The notes beneath the pieces were generated by a model. That model was given only the letters and a program-made list of their open reading frames with translations. It searched no databases and was not told the origin of the DNA. The translations under genes and the position numbers were made by a program. From Tissierella praeacuta DSM 18095 (GTDB taxonomy: Bacteria > Bacillota > Clostridia > Tissierellales > Tissierellaceae), in contig NZ_FQTY01000004.1 in NCBI RefSeq assembly GCF_900128955.1, forward strand, positions 62,001 through 126,000: a stretch of DNA of 64,000 bases. Direction: 5' to 3'. This document shows, one piece after another, positions 54,815 to 62,609 of the stretch (position 1 is its first letter; each line of letters starts with the position of its first letter).

Positions 54815-55600
54815 TTAATTTAAGTTTCTAATATAATCTGTGGCTTCTTTAGATATCTGTAAGATTATCTTTATCCATTTGTCTTTATTTTCCTTTGTGA
54901 ATCTTGATTTTGGTCCTGAAATAGAAATACATGCAATAATTTCATTATTTATTCCAAATATAGGTGCTCCAATACAACTAACTCCTAACTCCCTTTCTTC
55001 ATCATCCAAGCCATATCCTTGTTTCTTTATGATATCCATTTCTTCCATTAATTTATCTTTATCTGTAATAGTCTTATTAGTATATTTTGTTAATTCAATG
55101 CTATTTAATATATGTTCCTGCTTTGCTTTAGGTTGATATGTTAATAAAATCTTACCAGAACCAGTGCAGTGTAATGGTGCAGAAGCTCCTATTTTGGTAA
55201 ACATCTTCAATAATCTGCTGCTCTCTTCTTGAGCAATATAAACTATCTGATTATTATCTAAAATAGTTAAATTAGAAGTTTCTCCTGTTAACTCCTTTAA
55301 TTTTCTTAAATAAGGTTTAAGTAATAAAGAAATATTATTTTGTCCATAGGCTAACATACCAATTTGCCATAATTTCAAACTCAATTTAAACTTTTTAGTG
55401 GTCTCATTTTGTTCAACAATATTACATTCCTTTAAAGTATTTAATAAATGATATGTTGCACTAACCCCATAGTTTAATGCTTCGCTTATTTCAGTAACAC
55501 CTAATTCTCTATCGGATAATGCAATATGTTCTATAACATCAAAGGTCTTAATAACCGACTTTATTATTTTCTTTTGTTTTTCATCTGCCTCATTGTTCAT
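54815..55600 (-). CDS. IclR family transcriptional regulator
   Basis: A 261-residue regulator. The N-terminal winged helix is KSVIKTFDVIEHIALSDREL, GVTEISEALNYGVSATYHLL, NTLKECNIVEQNE. The C-terminal GAF-like ligand domain has GASAPLHCTGSGKILLTYQP, GYGLDDEERELGVSCIGAPI and IACISISGPKSRF. A TTTAC-N5-GTAAA palindrome overlaps its own start site and recurs at both nearby aminotransferase genes, so it is the prime candidate for their regulator. The effector could be glyoxylate, pyruvate or another small acid, as is common in the family. Confidence 0.93.
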   Translation of the reverse strand: MNNEADEKQKKIIKSVIKTFDVIEHIALSDRELGVTEISEALNYGVSATYHLLNTLKECNIVEQNETTKKFKLSLKLWQIGMLAYGQNNISLLLKPYLRKLKELTGETSNLTILDNNQIVYIAQEESSRLLKMFTKIGASAPLHCTGSGKILLTYQPKAKQEHILNSIELTKYTNKTITDKDKLMEEMDIIKKQGYGLDDEERELGVSCIGAPIFGINNEIIACISISGPKSRFTKENKDKWIKIILQISKEATDYIRNLN

Positions 55601-55645
55601 ATAAACCCTCCCATTGTTTATAGTTTATATATTTCTATTTAATAA

Positions 55646-55668
55646 TTTACTTATAGTAAACTATTATA
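55646..55668 (-). promoter_or_regulatory. iclR promoter with TTTAC-N5-GTAAA operator
   Basis: On the minus strand an extended -10 TGGTATAAT (core 55668-55663) is followed after 2 nt by TTTACTATAAGTAAA (55660-55646), which reads TTTAC-TTATA-GTAAA on the plus strand: perfect 5-bp arms. The operator would cover the transcription start. Confidence 0.65.
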
Positions 55669-55755
55669 CCATTTAACACAATTCTTTACCATATCAATCT
55701 TTATTCCATATCACCTTCTTAAAACAATAATAATTTACTTTAATATAATTTCTAT

Positions 55756-55811
55756 AAAAAAGGTCATAAATATTTCATTATTTTTGTTATGAAATATTTA
55801 TGACCTTTTTT
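55756..55811. terminator. Strong bidirectional hairpin
   Basis: A perfect 17-bp stem GGTCATAAATATTTCAT / ATGAAATATTTATGACC, extended by A and T tracts on both sides, 10-nt loop. It probably insulates iclR from the aminotransferase gene transcript. Confidence 0.85.
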
Positions 55812-55982
55812 ATATATTTGAAATTAAATTAGAAATTATTTTATTTCTCATCATAAATTTATTAATCTTTTAACTATTAATTCCAAGTTTAAACGTGTAT
55901 AAATATAGATAAAATCCAAATTACTTCCATCACTACTAAGCTACCCAAAGATCACACACTAACACATTATTATTTATATAAA

Positions 55983-56023
55983 TATATACCAGATATATTA
56001 AACACTAATATATCTGGTATATA
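55983..56023 (-). terminator. Hairpin after the first aminotransferase gene
   Basis: An 18-bp perfect stem TATATACCAGATATATTA / TAATATATCTGGTATATA starting 12 nt past the stop; the following T tract is weak. Confidence 0.65.
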
Positions 56024-56034
56024 TAAATTTTATT

Positions 56035-57180
56035 TTAATCCATTAATTCCTTTAATAATGTTGTTACTCCAACTCCAAGCTTAGTCTTTTTATCTATTTT
56101 ATATAATGTTCTCTCTATTGCAGCAATAGCACTTACCATATCATGAGTATCTATGTTACCCATGTGTCCTAGTCTAAACATCTTTCCTGCATATGCAGCT
56201 AACCCTCCAGCTACTACTGCTCCTTCTTCTGCTAATATCTTTCTAAATTCTACATCATCTATTCCTTCAGGATAAATAGCATTTGATAATGTAACAGCTC
56301 TACATTCTTTATCTGCTAGTATTGTAAAACCCATAGCTTCTAGAGCACTTTGCATTGCCCTGGCATTTTTTCTATGTCTTTCATATCTATTTTCTATTCC
56401 TTCTTCTTTTATTATCCTTACTGATTCTTTAAGTGCCCATATCATATTTACTGCTGGAGTTGCAAAATATTTTGAAGGATCATTCATAATTGGAAGCCAT
56501 TTATCAAAATCAATATAATATTCTGGAATTCTTCCAAGAGATTTTCTTCTTTCCATAGCTTTAGGACTTGCCCATACTACAGCAAGACCTGGAGCCACTC
56601 CAAAAGCTTTTTGTGATCCAGTTAAAAGAATGTCTATATTCATCTCGTCTATATATTCTGGCTCAGCTGCAGTAGCACAAACTCCGTCTACAATATAGAT
56701 TACTTCTGGGAACTTTTTAAGCATTTCACCGATTTCTTTTATTGGAGCACAAACTCCTGTTGATGTATCTACATGAGTTACTGTAATAGCATTATATTTT
56801 TTTTCATTTAATTTAGCTTCAATATCTTTAACAGGTACAATTTTGCCCCACTCACTGCTTATAACATCTACGTTTATACCCTTTCTTTCAGCAAGGTCAA
56901 TAAACCTATCTCCAAAGAATCCATTTGATACAATAAGTAAATTATCTCCTGATTTTAAAGTATTGGCTATTCCCATTTCCATTGCCATAGTTCCTGTCCC
57001 TGCAACAACGAAAACCTCTCCTTCTGTTTTCCATAGAGTTTTAAGGTCATCAATAAGCCCTTTAAAATCTTTTATAAAATTAGGATCTCCAAAGGCAACG
57101 GTTTCTCTGCCCATTTGATCCTGTATTGATCTTACTACAGGTGTAGGTCCTGGAATCATTACTAATTTACGATTTTTCAA
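56035..57180 (-). CDS. Class V aminotransferase (alanine-glyoxylate/serine-pyruvate type)
   Basis: A 381-residue fold-type I PLP enzyme. The N-terminus is KLVMIPGPTPVVRSIQDQMG; the PLP pocket has VVAGTGTMAMEMGIAN, the ring Asp in VIYIVDGVCATAAEPEYIDE, and the Lys in LLTGSQKAFGVAPGLAV. Such enzymes transaminate alanine, serine or glycine with glyoxylate or pyruvate. It starts with TTG behind GGAGGAG. It has its own promoter (TTGCTT, 17 bp, TAAAAT) with an operator-like 15-mer at the start site. It resembles but is not identical to the next gene upstream. Confidence 0.9.
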   Translation of the reverse strand: MKNRKLVMIPGPTPVVRSIQDQMGRETVAFGDPNFIKDFKGLIDDLKTLWKTEGEVFVVAGTGTMAMEMGIANTLKSGDNLLIVSNGFFGDRFIDLAERKGINVDVISSEWGKIVPVKDIEAKLNEKKYNAITVTHVDTSTGVCAPIKEIGEMLKKFPEVIYIVDGVCATAAEPEYIDEMNIDILLTGSQKAFGVAPGLAVVWASPKAMERRKSLGRIPEYYIDFDKWLPIMNDPSKYFATPAVNMIWALKESVRIIKEEGIENRYERHRKNARAMQSALEAMGFTILADKECRAVTLSNAIYPEGIDDVEFRKILAEEGAVVAGGLAAYAGKMFRLGHMGNIDTHDMVSAIAAIERTLYKIDKKTKLGVGVTTLLKELMD

Positions 57181-57196
57181 TTTAACTCCTCCTCTT

Positions 57197-57244
57197 TTTA
57201 CTATTGTTAATTAATATTTTACCATGTTAAATATAATAAAGCAA
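57197..57244 (-). promoter_or_regulatory. Promoter and operator of the first aminotransferase gene
   Basis: On the minus strand: TTGCTT (57244-57239), 17-bp spacer, TAAAAT (57221-57216), and four nt further the 15-mer ATTAACAATAGTAAA (57211-57197; plus strand TTTACTATTGTTAAT). Same placement as at iclR and the second aminotransferase gene. Confidence 0.6.
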
Positions 57245-57317
57245 TGTCTTAATCCATTAATGCAAAAAATATTTATGCGACCATTTTATCTGTTATTAAT
57301 TAAGTTTCTTAAATGTT

Positions 57318-57370
57318 AAAAAGATACTTTTCCTTTTAGTAATAAACACTATTAAGAAAAGTATCTTTTT
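57318..57370 (-). terminator. Terminator of the second aminotransferase gene
   Basis: Outer stem AAAAAGATACTTTTC / GAAAAGTATCTTTTT (15 bp) with an internal AGTAATA...TATTA extension, 11 nt past the stop. Confidence 0.85.
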
Positions 57371-57380
57371 TAATTTATTT

Positions 57381-58442
57381 CTACTTTATATTTGCTAATG
57401 CTTCAAGAAATGCTTCCACATCTTCTTTATATACATATCCCATAGTCCCTACTCTAAACATATCGTCAGCAATAGGATCTAATCCTCCATTAACTGTAAT
57501 ACCTTGTTCTCCTAAAGCCTGAACTATTGCCTTAGCTTTTCCTGGAGCATATACTGCAGTTAATGTTTTAGAAGCATATTTCTCATCTTTTGGAAATATA
57601 TTATATCCAAGTTCTCTAATTCCTTCTATTATTCTCATTGTATTTTCAGTATGTCTTTTATATACATTATCTAATCCTTCTTCAAATATCATCTTTAAAG
57701 CTTCATCTACTGCAAATACATTATATACTGCTGGAGTATTTGGAGTTTGATTTTTCTCTTGGAATGCCTTTGCTTTCTTTAAATCAAAATAAAATTTTGG
57801 AATATTAGAATTTTCTACTGCTTTCCAAGCCTTCTCATTTAAAGATATAAATGATAAACCAGCTGGCACCATAAGTGCCTTTTGAGAACTAGATAGAACT
57901 ACGTCTATATTCCATTCATCCATTCTCATCTCTAGTCCACCTGCACCACTTACAGAGTCTGTTATTAACAATACACTACTATCTTTTAAAGCCTTTCCAA
58001 ATGCTTCTAAATCATTAGTTACTCCTGTTGCACTTTCATTATGAATTACAAATACACCTTTTGTATTAGGAGTTATATGATCCATTACCTTTTTAACATC
58101 TGCTGCTTCTCCTAATTCAAATTCTACTCTAATTACTTTTAACTGATATGCTTCTGCCATATTAGCAAATTGTCTACTGAAAGTTCCTAAAACTGGCACT
58201 ACTACTTCATCTCCAAAGGAAAAACAGTTCTGTATAGCTGCCTCCATTGCTCCTGTTCCTGATGATGTTAATATATAAACTTCATTCTCTGTTTTAAAAA
58301 GTTTTTTCAATCCTTCCCTTACTCTTTTATGAATTTCGCAATATTCCTTAGATCTATGGGATATGGACTTTCTATTCATTGCATTTAAAACCCTTTCTGG
58401 AACCGCCGTTGGTCCTACCATCATTGATACTTCTTTTTTCAT
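57381..58442 (-). CDS. Class V aminotransferase (alanine-glyoxylate type), second copy
   Basis: A 353-residue PLP enzyme from the ATG at 58442 (MKKEVSMMVGPTAVPERVLN), which follows AAAGGAGGAAAAAAT. The longer frame to 58574 would run through the promoter and is rejected. Key parts: TSSGTGAMEAAIQNCFSFGD, the ring Asp in LLITDSVSGAGGLEMRMDEW, and the Lys in VVLSSSQKALMVPAGLSF. It probably shares amino-donor chemistry with its downstream neighbour but diverges substantially. Two operator-like 15-mers cover its start site, so it is under tighter control. Confidence 0.9.
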   Translation of the reverse strand: MKKEVSMMVGPTAVPERVLNAMNRKSISHRSKEYCEIHKRVREGLKKLFKTENEVYILTSSGTGAMEAAIQNCFSFGDEVVVPVLGTFSRQFANMAEAYQLKVIRVEFELGEAADVKKVMDHITPNTKGVFVIHNESATGVTNDLEAFGKALKDSSVLLITDSVSGAGGLEMRMDEWNIDVVLSSSQKALMVPAGLSFISLNEKAWKAVENSNIPKFYFDLKKAKAFQEKNQTPNTPAVYNVFAVDEALKMIFEEGLDNVYKRHTENTMRIIEGIRELGYNIFPKDEKYASKTLTAVYAPGKAKAIVQALGEQGITVNGGLDPIADDMFRVGTMGYVYKEDVEAFLEALANIK

Positions 58443-58455
58443 ATTTTTTCCTCCT

Positions 58456-58522
58456 TTTACTATTGGTAAATTATATTTACTATTGTTAAATTCATTGTAT
58501 CCCTTTCTAAGAATAATGTCAA
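58456..58522 (-). promoter_or_regulatory. Promoter and double operator of the second aminotransferase gene
   Basis: On the minus strand: TTGACA (58522-58517), 17-bp spacer, TACAAT (58499-58494). Three nt on lies the first 15-mer (58490-58476; plus strand TTTACTATTGTTAAA), and 20 bp further centre-to-centre the second (58470-58456; TTTACTATTGGTAAA, perfect 5-bp arms). Two sites two helical turns apart suggest cooperative binding. Confidence 0.72.
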
Positions 58523-58533
58523 TGTATAAAATA

Positions 58534-58571
58534 AAAAAGATCTTCCTATTCTCATAAGAAAATCTTTTTAT
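58534..58571 (-). terminator. Imperfect terminator of the symporter gene
   Basis: Stem AAAAAGATCTTCCTAT / ATAAGAAAATCTTTTT with two mismatches and a short loop, then TTTTTTATTTT on the minus strand. Confidence 0.65.
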
Positions 58572-58581
58572 CATCTAATAT

Positions 58582-59988
58582 TTATTCTTCATTCCACCAA
58601 TTTACCTTCCCTAATAGCGGAATATCTTTGGACTTAAATATAGGATTTTTCCCTTCTTTCAACTGTTCAATATAATCTTTTAATACTGCAAATGTTATAG
58701 GGGATAATTTGGCTATTACCAGTAAGTTAATAACGGCTAAAACACCCATAAACACATCAGCTGTATCCCATACTAAGGAGAAACTGCCTATTGATCCAAA
58801 GAATACCATGACCAAAGCTAATATTCTATAACCCATTAAAAATAATGGATTTGTATCTAAGAATTCAATATTTGTTTCTCCATAATAATAATTTCCAATT
58901 ATTGAACTATAAGCAAATAAGAATACACAGATTGCAATAAATGTACTGCCCCAAGAACCTACTTGAGAAGCTACAGCGGCTTGAGTAATTTGCACTCCTT
59001 TGAGTCCAGATGTATTTTCAAGAACTCCCGATAACAATATAGTAAATGCCGTAGCACTACATACCAAAATTGTATCTACAAAGACTCCAAGGCTTTGTAT
59101 AAATCCTTGTTTTACTGGATGTGATGTATCTGCTGTTGCTGCTGCATTTGGAACACTACCCATCCCTGCTTCATTTGAAAACAATCCTCTTCTAACACCA
59201 TTCATTATTGTTATACCTAGTGTACCTCCTGCTACTTGCGTAATTCCAAAAGCATTTTCAAATATTAACTTAAACATATGTGGAACTAAAGTTATATTTT
59301 TTATCATAATAAATACAGCAACACCTATATAAAGAGTGGCCATAATAGGTACTATTGTTGCAGATACTGAAGCTATTCTTTTGACACCACCAAATATTAT
59401 ATATCCAGTAATAATCACTAAAATAATTCCAGTAGTGAATTCTTTAATACCAAAAGCTTCACTAAATGCTCCTGCTATGGTATTGGATTGAACAGTATTA
59501 AATACAAATCCAAATGTTATTGTAATTAATACTGAAAAAATTACTCCAAGCCATCTTTTATTCAGGCCTTGCTCAATATAATATGCTGGCCCTCCCCTAA
59601 AAGTATCCCCATCTTTTACTTTATAAATTTGACCCAAAGTACTTTCAACTAAACTTGAACCTGCACCAATTAAAGCAATAATCCACATCCAAAACACTGC
59701 ACCAGGTCCACCCGTTGCTATGGCAATGGCAACACCAGCAATATTTCCAGTTCCTATTCTTGAAGCTGCTGATATACAAAATGCTTGAAAGGAAGAAATC
59801 CCTTTTTTTCCGTCCCTTATCTCTGTTTCTTCAGTTAACAATTTAATACTATGACCTAATAGTGTAAATTGAACAAATTTACTTTTAAATGTAAAATACA
59901 ATCCTAATCCAATTAATAAAACTATTAAAATATAAGAATAAAGCCAGTTGTTTAAAAGTGAAACAATATTTTCCATAATCTGTAACAT
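58582..59988 (-). CDS. Alanine/glycine:cation symporter (AGCS family)
   Basis: A 468-residue Na+-coupled transporter with about 11 spans. AGCS signatures are ISSFQAFCISAASRIGTGNI, AGVAIAIATGGPGAVFWMW, GGPAYYIEQGLNKRW and RRGLFSNEAGMGSVPNAAAT. It imports or exports alanine or glycine. The ATG at 59988 has AGGAGG with six-base spacing. Its own promoter (TTGCAA, 17 bp, TATAAT) lies at 60063-60091. Next to two aminotransferases it suggests alanine or glycine exchange during amino acid fermentation. Confidence 0.94.
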   Translation of the reverse strand: MLQIMENIVSLLNNWLYSYILIVLLIGLGLYFTFKSKFVQFTLLGHSIKLLTEETEIRDGKKGISSFQAFCISAASRIGTGNIAGVAIAIATGGPGAVFWMWIIALIGAGSSLVESTLGQIYKVKDGDTFRGGPAYYIEQGLNKRWLGVIFSVLITITFGFVFNTVQSNTIAGAFSEAFGIKEFTTGIILVIITGYIIFGGVKRIASVSATIVPIMATLYIGVAVFIMIKNITLVPHMFKLIFENAFGITQVAGGTLGITIMNGVRRGLFSNEAGMGSVPNAAATADTSHPVKQGFIQSLGVFVDTILVCSATAFTILLSGVLENTSGLKGVQITQAAVASQVGSWGSTFIAICVFLFAYSSIIGNYYYGETNIEFLDTNPLFLMGYRILALVMVFFGSIGSFSLVWDTADVFMGVLAVINLLVIAKLSPITFAVLKDYIEQLKEGKNPIFKSKDIPLLGKVNWWNEE

Positions 59989-60062
59989 AATATACCTCCT
60001 TAAATGATGTTTTTATTTTGTTCTCTTGCAATAATTATTAGCATTATATTGAACATTGCCTT

Positions 60063-60091
60063 ATTATACTATGGTTTATTAATAATTGCAA
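60063..60091 (-). promoter_or_regulatory. Promoter of the AGCS symporter gene
   Basis: On the minus strand: TTGCAA (60091-60086), 17-bp spacer, TATAAT (60068-60063). The spacer has a poor match (10/15) to the aminotransferase operators. The 5' leader is about 68 nt. Confidence 0.65.
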
Positions 60092-60193
60092 TAAGTTTAT
60101 TTGATTTTTTGCAAGATTTTTATATTTTAATTCTTTTATTATATTATACTGAATATTCACTCTTTTATTCTGTCATCTGACCCCTTTCACAAT

Positions 60194-60222
60194 AAAAGAA
60201 GAGAGAAACTCTCTCTTCTTTT
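60194..60222 (-). terminator. Terminator of the DUF1232 gene and small ORF
   Basis: A perfect 13-bp stem AAAAGAAGAGAGA / TCTCTCTTCTTTT with loop AAC. Its last two bases overlap the stop codon of the 43-residue ORF. Confidence 0.85.
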
Positions 60223-60352
60223 ATACCCAGGTAGCACATATAGTTTTATACATTTTAAAAAATATATTTACTGTGTCTATTTCTTCCTCTGATTTGTTTA
60301 ATAGTTTATTTAAATCACTCCAATACAATTCTTCAATATCTATTCTATTCAT
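60221..60352 (-). CDS. Small protein of 43 residues coupled to the DUF1232 gene
   Basis: An ORF of 43 codons that starts ATGAATAG inside the last codons of the DUF1232 gene, with GGAG nine bases upstream. The protein begins MNRIDIEELYWSDLNKLLNK and ends FFKMYKTICATWV. It is amphipathic, acidic in the middle (SEEEIDTV) and ends exactly at the terminator. The overlap, ribosome site and terminator placement favour a real gene. I do not recognise it; it may be a partner of the DUF1232 protein. Confidence 0.55.
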   Translation of the reverse strand: MNRIDIEELYWSDLNKLLNKSEEEIDTVNIFFKMYKTICATWV

Positions 60353-60815
60353 CTTGAATATCTCCATATTCCATATTTACTTCCTCTTCCATTTCTATTA
60401 CATCTTCCATCTCAGTTTTATCCACATTATCATTATTGTTTATGCTTCTCCATTCTTTATATATATTTAATTCTTCTGAAGTCTTCTTTATTACATATGC
60501 AATTACAGCTAAATCATCAATAAATCCTCCTACTAAGAAATCTGGTATTATATCCAGTGGATTTACTAAATATAACAAAGATATTATTATCATTATCATA
60601 GAGCCTTGAGATATTTCCTTATAATCACCTTTCATCCAATCCTTTATTAGGTCTATGAAAAGTTTTATATCATCCCAAATTTCCATCAAGGTTTTATTAT
60701 TCTCAATTTTTTCTTTCACCGCATTTAATAAATTTTTCAATCTACTTTTATCAAAATAGATAGTATTAGCCTTTGCCTCTAAACTCCTTAAAATTTTTTC
60801 AACATCTATTTTCAT
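60345..60815 (-). CDS. DUF1232 (YkvA-like) membrane protein
   Basis: A 156-residue protein with a central hydrophobic segment MIMIIISLLYLVNPLDIIPD and the DUF1232 hallmark NPLDIIPDFLVGGFIDDLAV. The first 60 residues are charged and helical; the C-terminus is highly acidic (EMEDVIEMEEEVNMEYGDIQ). Function is unknown; the family is widespread. AAGATGGAGGCTTAAA precedes ATG. Confidence 0.85.
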   Translation of the reverse strand: MKIDVEKILRSLEAKANTIYFDKSRLKNLLNAVKEKIENNKTLMEIWDDIKLFIDLIKDWMKGDYKEISQGSMIMIIISLLYLVNPLDIIPDFLVGGFIDDLAVIAYVIKKTSEELNIYKEWRSINNNDNVDKTEMEDVIEMEEEVNMEYGDIQDE

Positions 60816-60904
60816 TTTAAGCCTCCATCTTTTATTGTTATAATATTTTATCCATTATGGTATATAAATTATACCCTTTTATATTTTATTCAATTTGAAA
60901 TTCA

Positions 60905-60952
60905 TGGTTTTATTTATATAGGCATTTGCAAATGTCTATATAAATAAAACCA
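60905..60952. repeat. 48-bp near-perfect palindrome
   Basis: Arms TGGTTTTATTTATATAG / CTATATAAATAAAACCA (17 bp) enclose G-CATTTGCAAATG-T, itself a 12-bp palindrome. It lies between a truncated gene and the DUF1232 gene. It may be a terminator remnant or a small mobile palindrome. Confidence 0.6.
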
Positions 60953-61048
60953 CTCTGGTAATGGATAACATGATATGCTCCTGTCAAGTAGACAGTGGAA
61001 ATAATAAAAACTTTATGCACCAACCATTTCATTATGATTGGCGTATAT

Positions 61049-61234
61049 TTAATCAGCCAATTCTTCTATACTCCCACTTTCTTTGTATTCATTTAGTTCT
61101 TCTTCAAGTTTAATATTTAATAATTTGAGAAGCTCGTCTCTATTTACCTTCTCAACTATTGCTTGTTTTCCTGCTTTTTCAATTATCTCTGGTATTCTAT
61201 CTCTTATTAATTTATTGTATTCTATAGTCTTCAT
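61049..61234 (-). pseudogene. Truncated phosphoribosyl-ATP pyrophosphohydrolase-like (MazG-fold) gene
   Basis: Only about 61 residues remain: KTIEYNKLIRDRIPEIIEKA, GKQAIVEKVNRDELLKLLNI and KLEEELNEYKESGSIEELAD, then TAA. Intact relatives I know continue ADILEVIYA and reach about 100 residues, so the C-terminal third, including part of the EExxE-xxxD pocket, is lost. The ATG at 61234 lies behind AGGAG. It is adjacent to the broken desulfidase gene. Confidence 0.65.
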
Positions 61235-61350
61235 ATCTCCTAATCTACCTCTCTTTATTCTATTACGACTATTACAATATAATATCAAAAAATTCCAATT
61301 CTTTTCCTTATTTGTTCCTTATTTCATATACCTATGCTCACAAAAATACA

Positions 61351-61468
61351 AAAAACTAGGTTACTCAACCTAGTTTTTAATAAATTTTTCTAACTCTCTA
61401 ATAAATTTCATATTATCTTTTCCATCTATATATTCTACTGGTACGTCTATGATTTTTAAATTTATTCC
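61351..61468. repeat. 118-bp direct repeat, copy 1
   Basis: Same orientation and length as 63114-63231, with about 10 mismatches. It includes a terminator hairpin AAAAACTAGGTT / AACCTAGTTTTT and the C-terminal codons of the desulfidase-like gene. Confidence 0.8.
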
Positions 61469-61757
61469 TTTCTTTTATGCCAAGACTAATAATTCTTCCA
61501 TAAGTATACCCTTTATTCCATTGATACTGCAAGTTGGGCTTTCATTGATACCCATTAGTCCTACTATTTCATAATTATTATCTAGATACTCCCTCATCAC
61601 ATTTATGGTGTCTATAGATATATTTTTACAGAGAGTCCTATATTCTAGACTATCATATTGCTTCTTATCCATTGGTTCTCTTTTAATTCCCAAATGTATA
61701 TATTCAGGACAAGGGAGTTGAATGAGAAATGAAAACAACTTTTTTACTTCTTTCCAT
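61370..61757 (-). pseudogene. Broken TudS/DUF523-related desulfidase-like gene
   Basis: The ATG at 61757 directly follows the ECF S-component stop (TAGATG) and encodes MERSKKVVFISH, the family N-terminus. The frame then shifts to LIQLPCPEYIHLGIKREPMD, with the family's intervening Cys-containing segment missing, so an internal deletion is inferred. A middle part remains (YEIVGLMGINESPTCSIN). An in-frame TAA at 61475-61477 cuts it, after which KKGINLKIIDVPVEYIDGKD continues to TAG at 61370. Two or three lesions make it non-functional. Related proteins desulfurate 2-thiouracil. Confidence 0.7.
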
Positions 61758-62315
61758 CTATCTTATCCTTTCAGTATATCTTTTTGGAAGCCTTTGAATT
61801 AATAGTGCGACTATTAAACAACTTACTATCTTATCGATAAAATTGCTTGTAATTCTAGGAATAAAGGCAGCAGTAAAAATTTTTTGTCCTGATTGAACTA
61901 ACCAAGTAAATATAACATCATTAAAGTCACCTGTAATACCTCCATATACATATGTAGCTATTGGTGTTCCAATTAAAGGTGCTACTACTGCAAGTACCAA
62001 TCCAGTTATAACTGCTACTTTAAAATTAAATTTCCATTTTCTAGCCACTAAACCTACAATAATTCCAACTACTATATTGACTAATGCAAATGGAATGATT
62101 TTTGGTCCTGATATAATTCCTTGAATTACATTAGTCAGTCCTCCAGCCAATGCTCCATACCATGGTCCAAATATAGCTGCAGTAAATATTGTTCCTATGG
62201 TATCAAGATATAATAAAGGAATATTAATTATTCCAGCTACTGTCCCAAGTACTATATTTAGAGCTATCCCAAGTCCTGAAAAAATCAATGCATATGTACT
62301 ATTTCTTTGATCCAT
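61758..62315 (-). CDS. ECF transporter S component (substrate unknown)
   Basis: A 185-residue integral membrane protein with five or six spans. The N-terminus STYALIFSGLGIALNIVLGT and the acidic-free loops with IFGPWYGALAGGLTNVIQGI are typical of S components of energy-coupling-factor importers, which take up vitamins or nucleobase-like compounds. No ATPase is nearby, so it would use a shared ECF module. The start ATG follows GGTAGGAGGATGGATTT. The stop is adjacent to the desulfidase-like pseudogene, a hint at a thio-nucleobase or nucleoside-type substrate, but only a hint. Confidence 0.82.
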   Translation of the reverse strand: MDQRNSTYALIFSGLGIALNIVLGTVAGIINIPLLYLDTIGTIFTAAIFGPWYGALAGGLTNVIQGIISGPKIIPFALVNIVVGIIVGLVARKWKFNFKVAVITGLVLAVVAPLIGTPIATYVYGGITGDFNDVIFTWLVQSGQKIFTAAFIPRITSNFIDKIVSCLIVALLIQRLPKRYTERIR

Positions 62316-62609
62316 AAATCCATCCTCCTACCATAATTTTGATAAATAAATTATAGTATATAGGGAACTTATTGTATAATTGATTATTGCTATAAATAAA
62401 ATCACTCTATAGATAAAGTTTATATGATTGTTAGTATATTCTATTTACACATATAATACCCTTCTAAATCCAATGCATAAAATTCTTCTATATGAATTAA
62501 AAGCTCTCCTATTTCTTATTCATTTCTTATTTCTTATATCATAATATGAATTTACTTCTATATGTTATATAATAATAAGTAAAATAACGATTTTGGAGGC
62601 TGATAAAAT

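Larger units (their letters stand above)
55601..56034. other. 434-nt intergenic region between iclR and the first aminotransferase gene
   Basis: Contains the iclR promoter and operator (55646-55668), a strong hairpin at 55756-55811 and the aminotransferase terminator (55983-56023). No further gene is recognisable. Confidence 0.6.

Noticed and set aside
58443-58574. N-terminal extension of the second aminotransferase
   Set aside because: The region holds a consensus TTGACA/TACAAT promoter and the operators, so it cannot be coding in that transcript.
60065-60079. Possible fifth TTTACTATTG-type operator in the symporter promoter
   Set aside because: Five mismatches in 15 and a different position (spacer, not start site); too weak.
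60273-60470. 65-residue plus-strand hydrophobic ORF
   Set aside because: Antisense to the acidic C-terminus of the DUF1232 gene and the coupled 43-residue ORF; no ribosome site.
62316-62609. Riboswitch upstream of the ECF S component
   Set aside because: I looked for conserved cores (purine, TPP, FMN, preQ1 types) and could not identify one; the region is plain AT-rich DNA between divergent genes.
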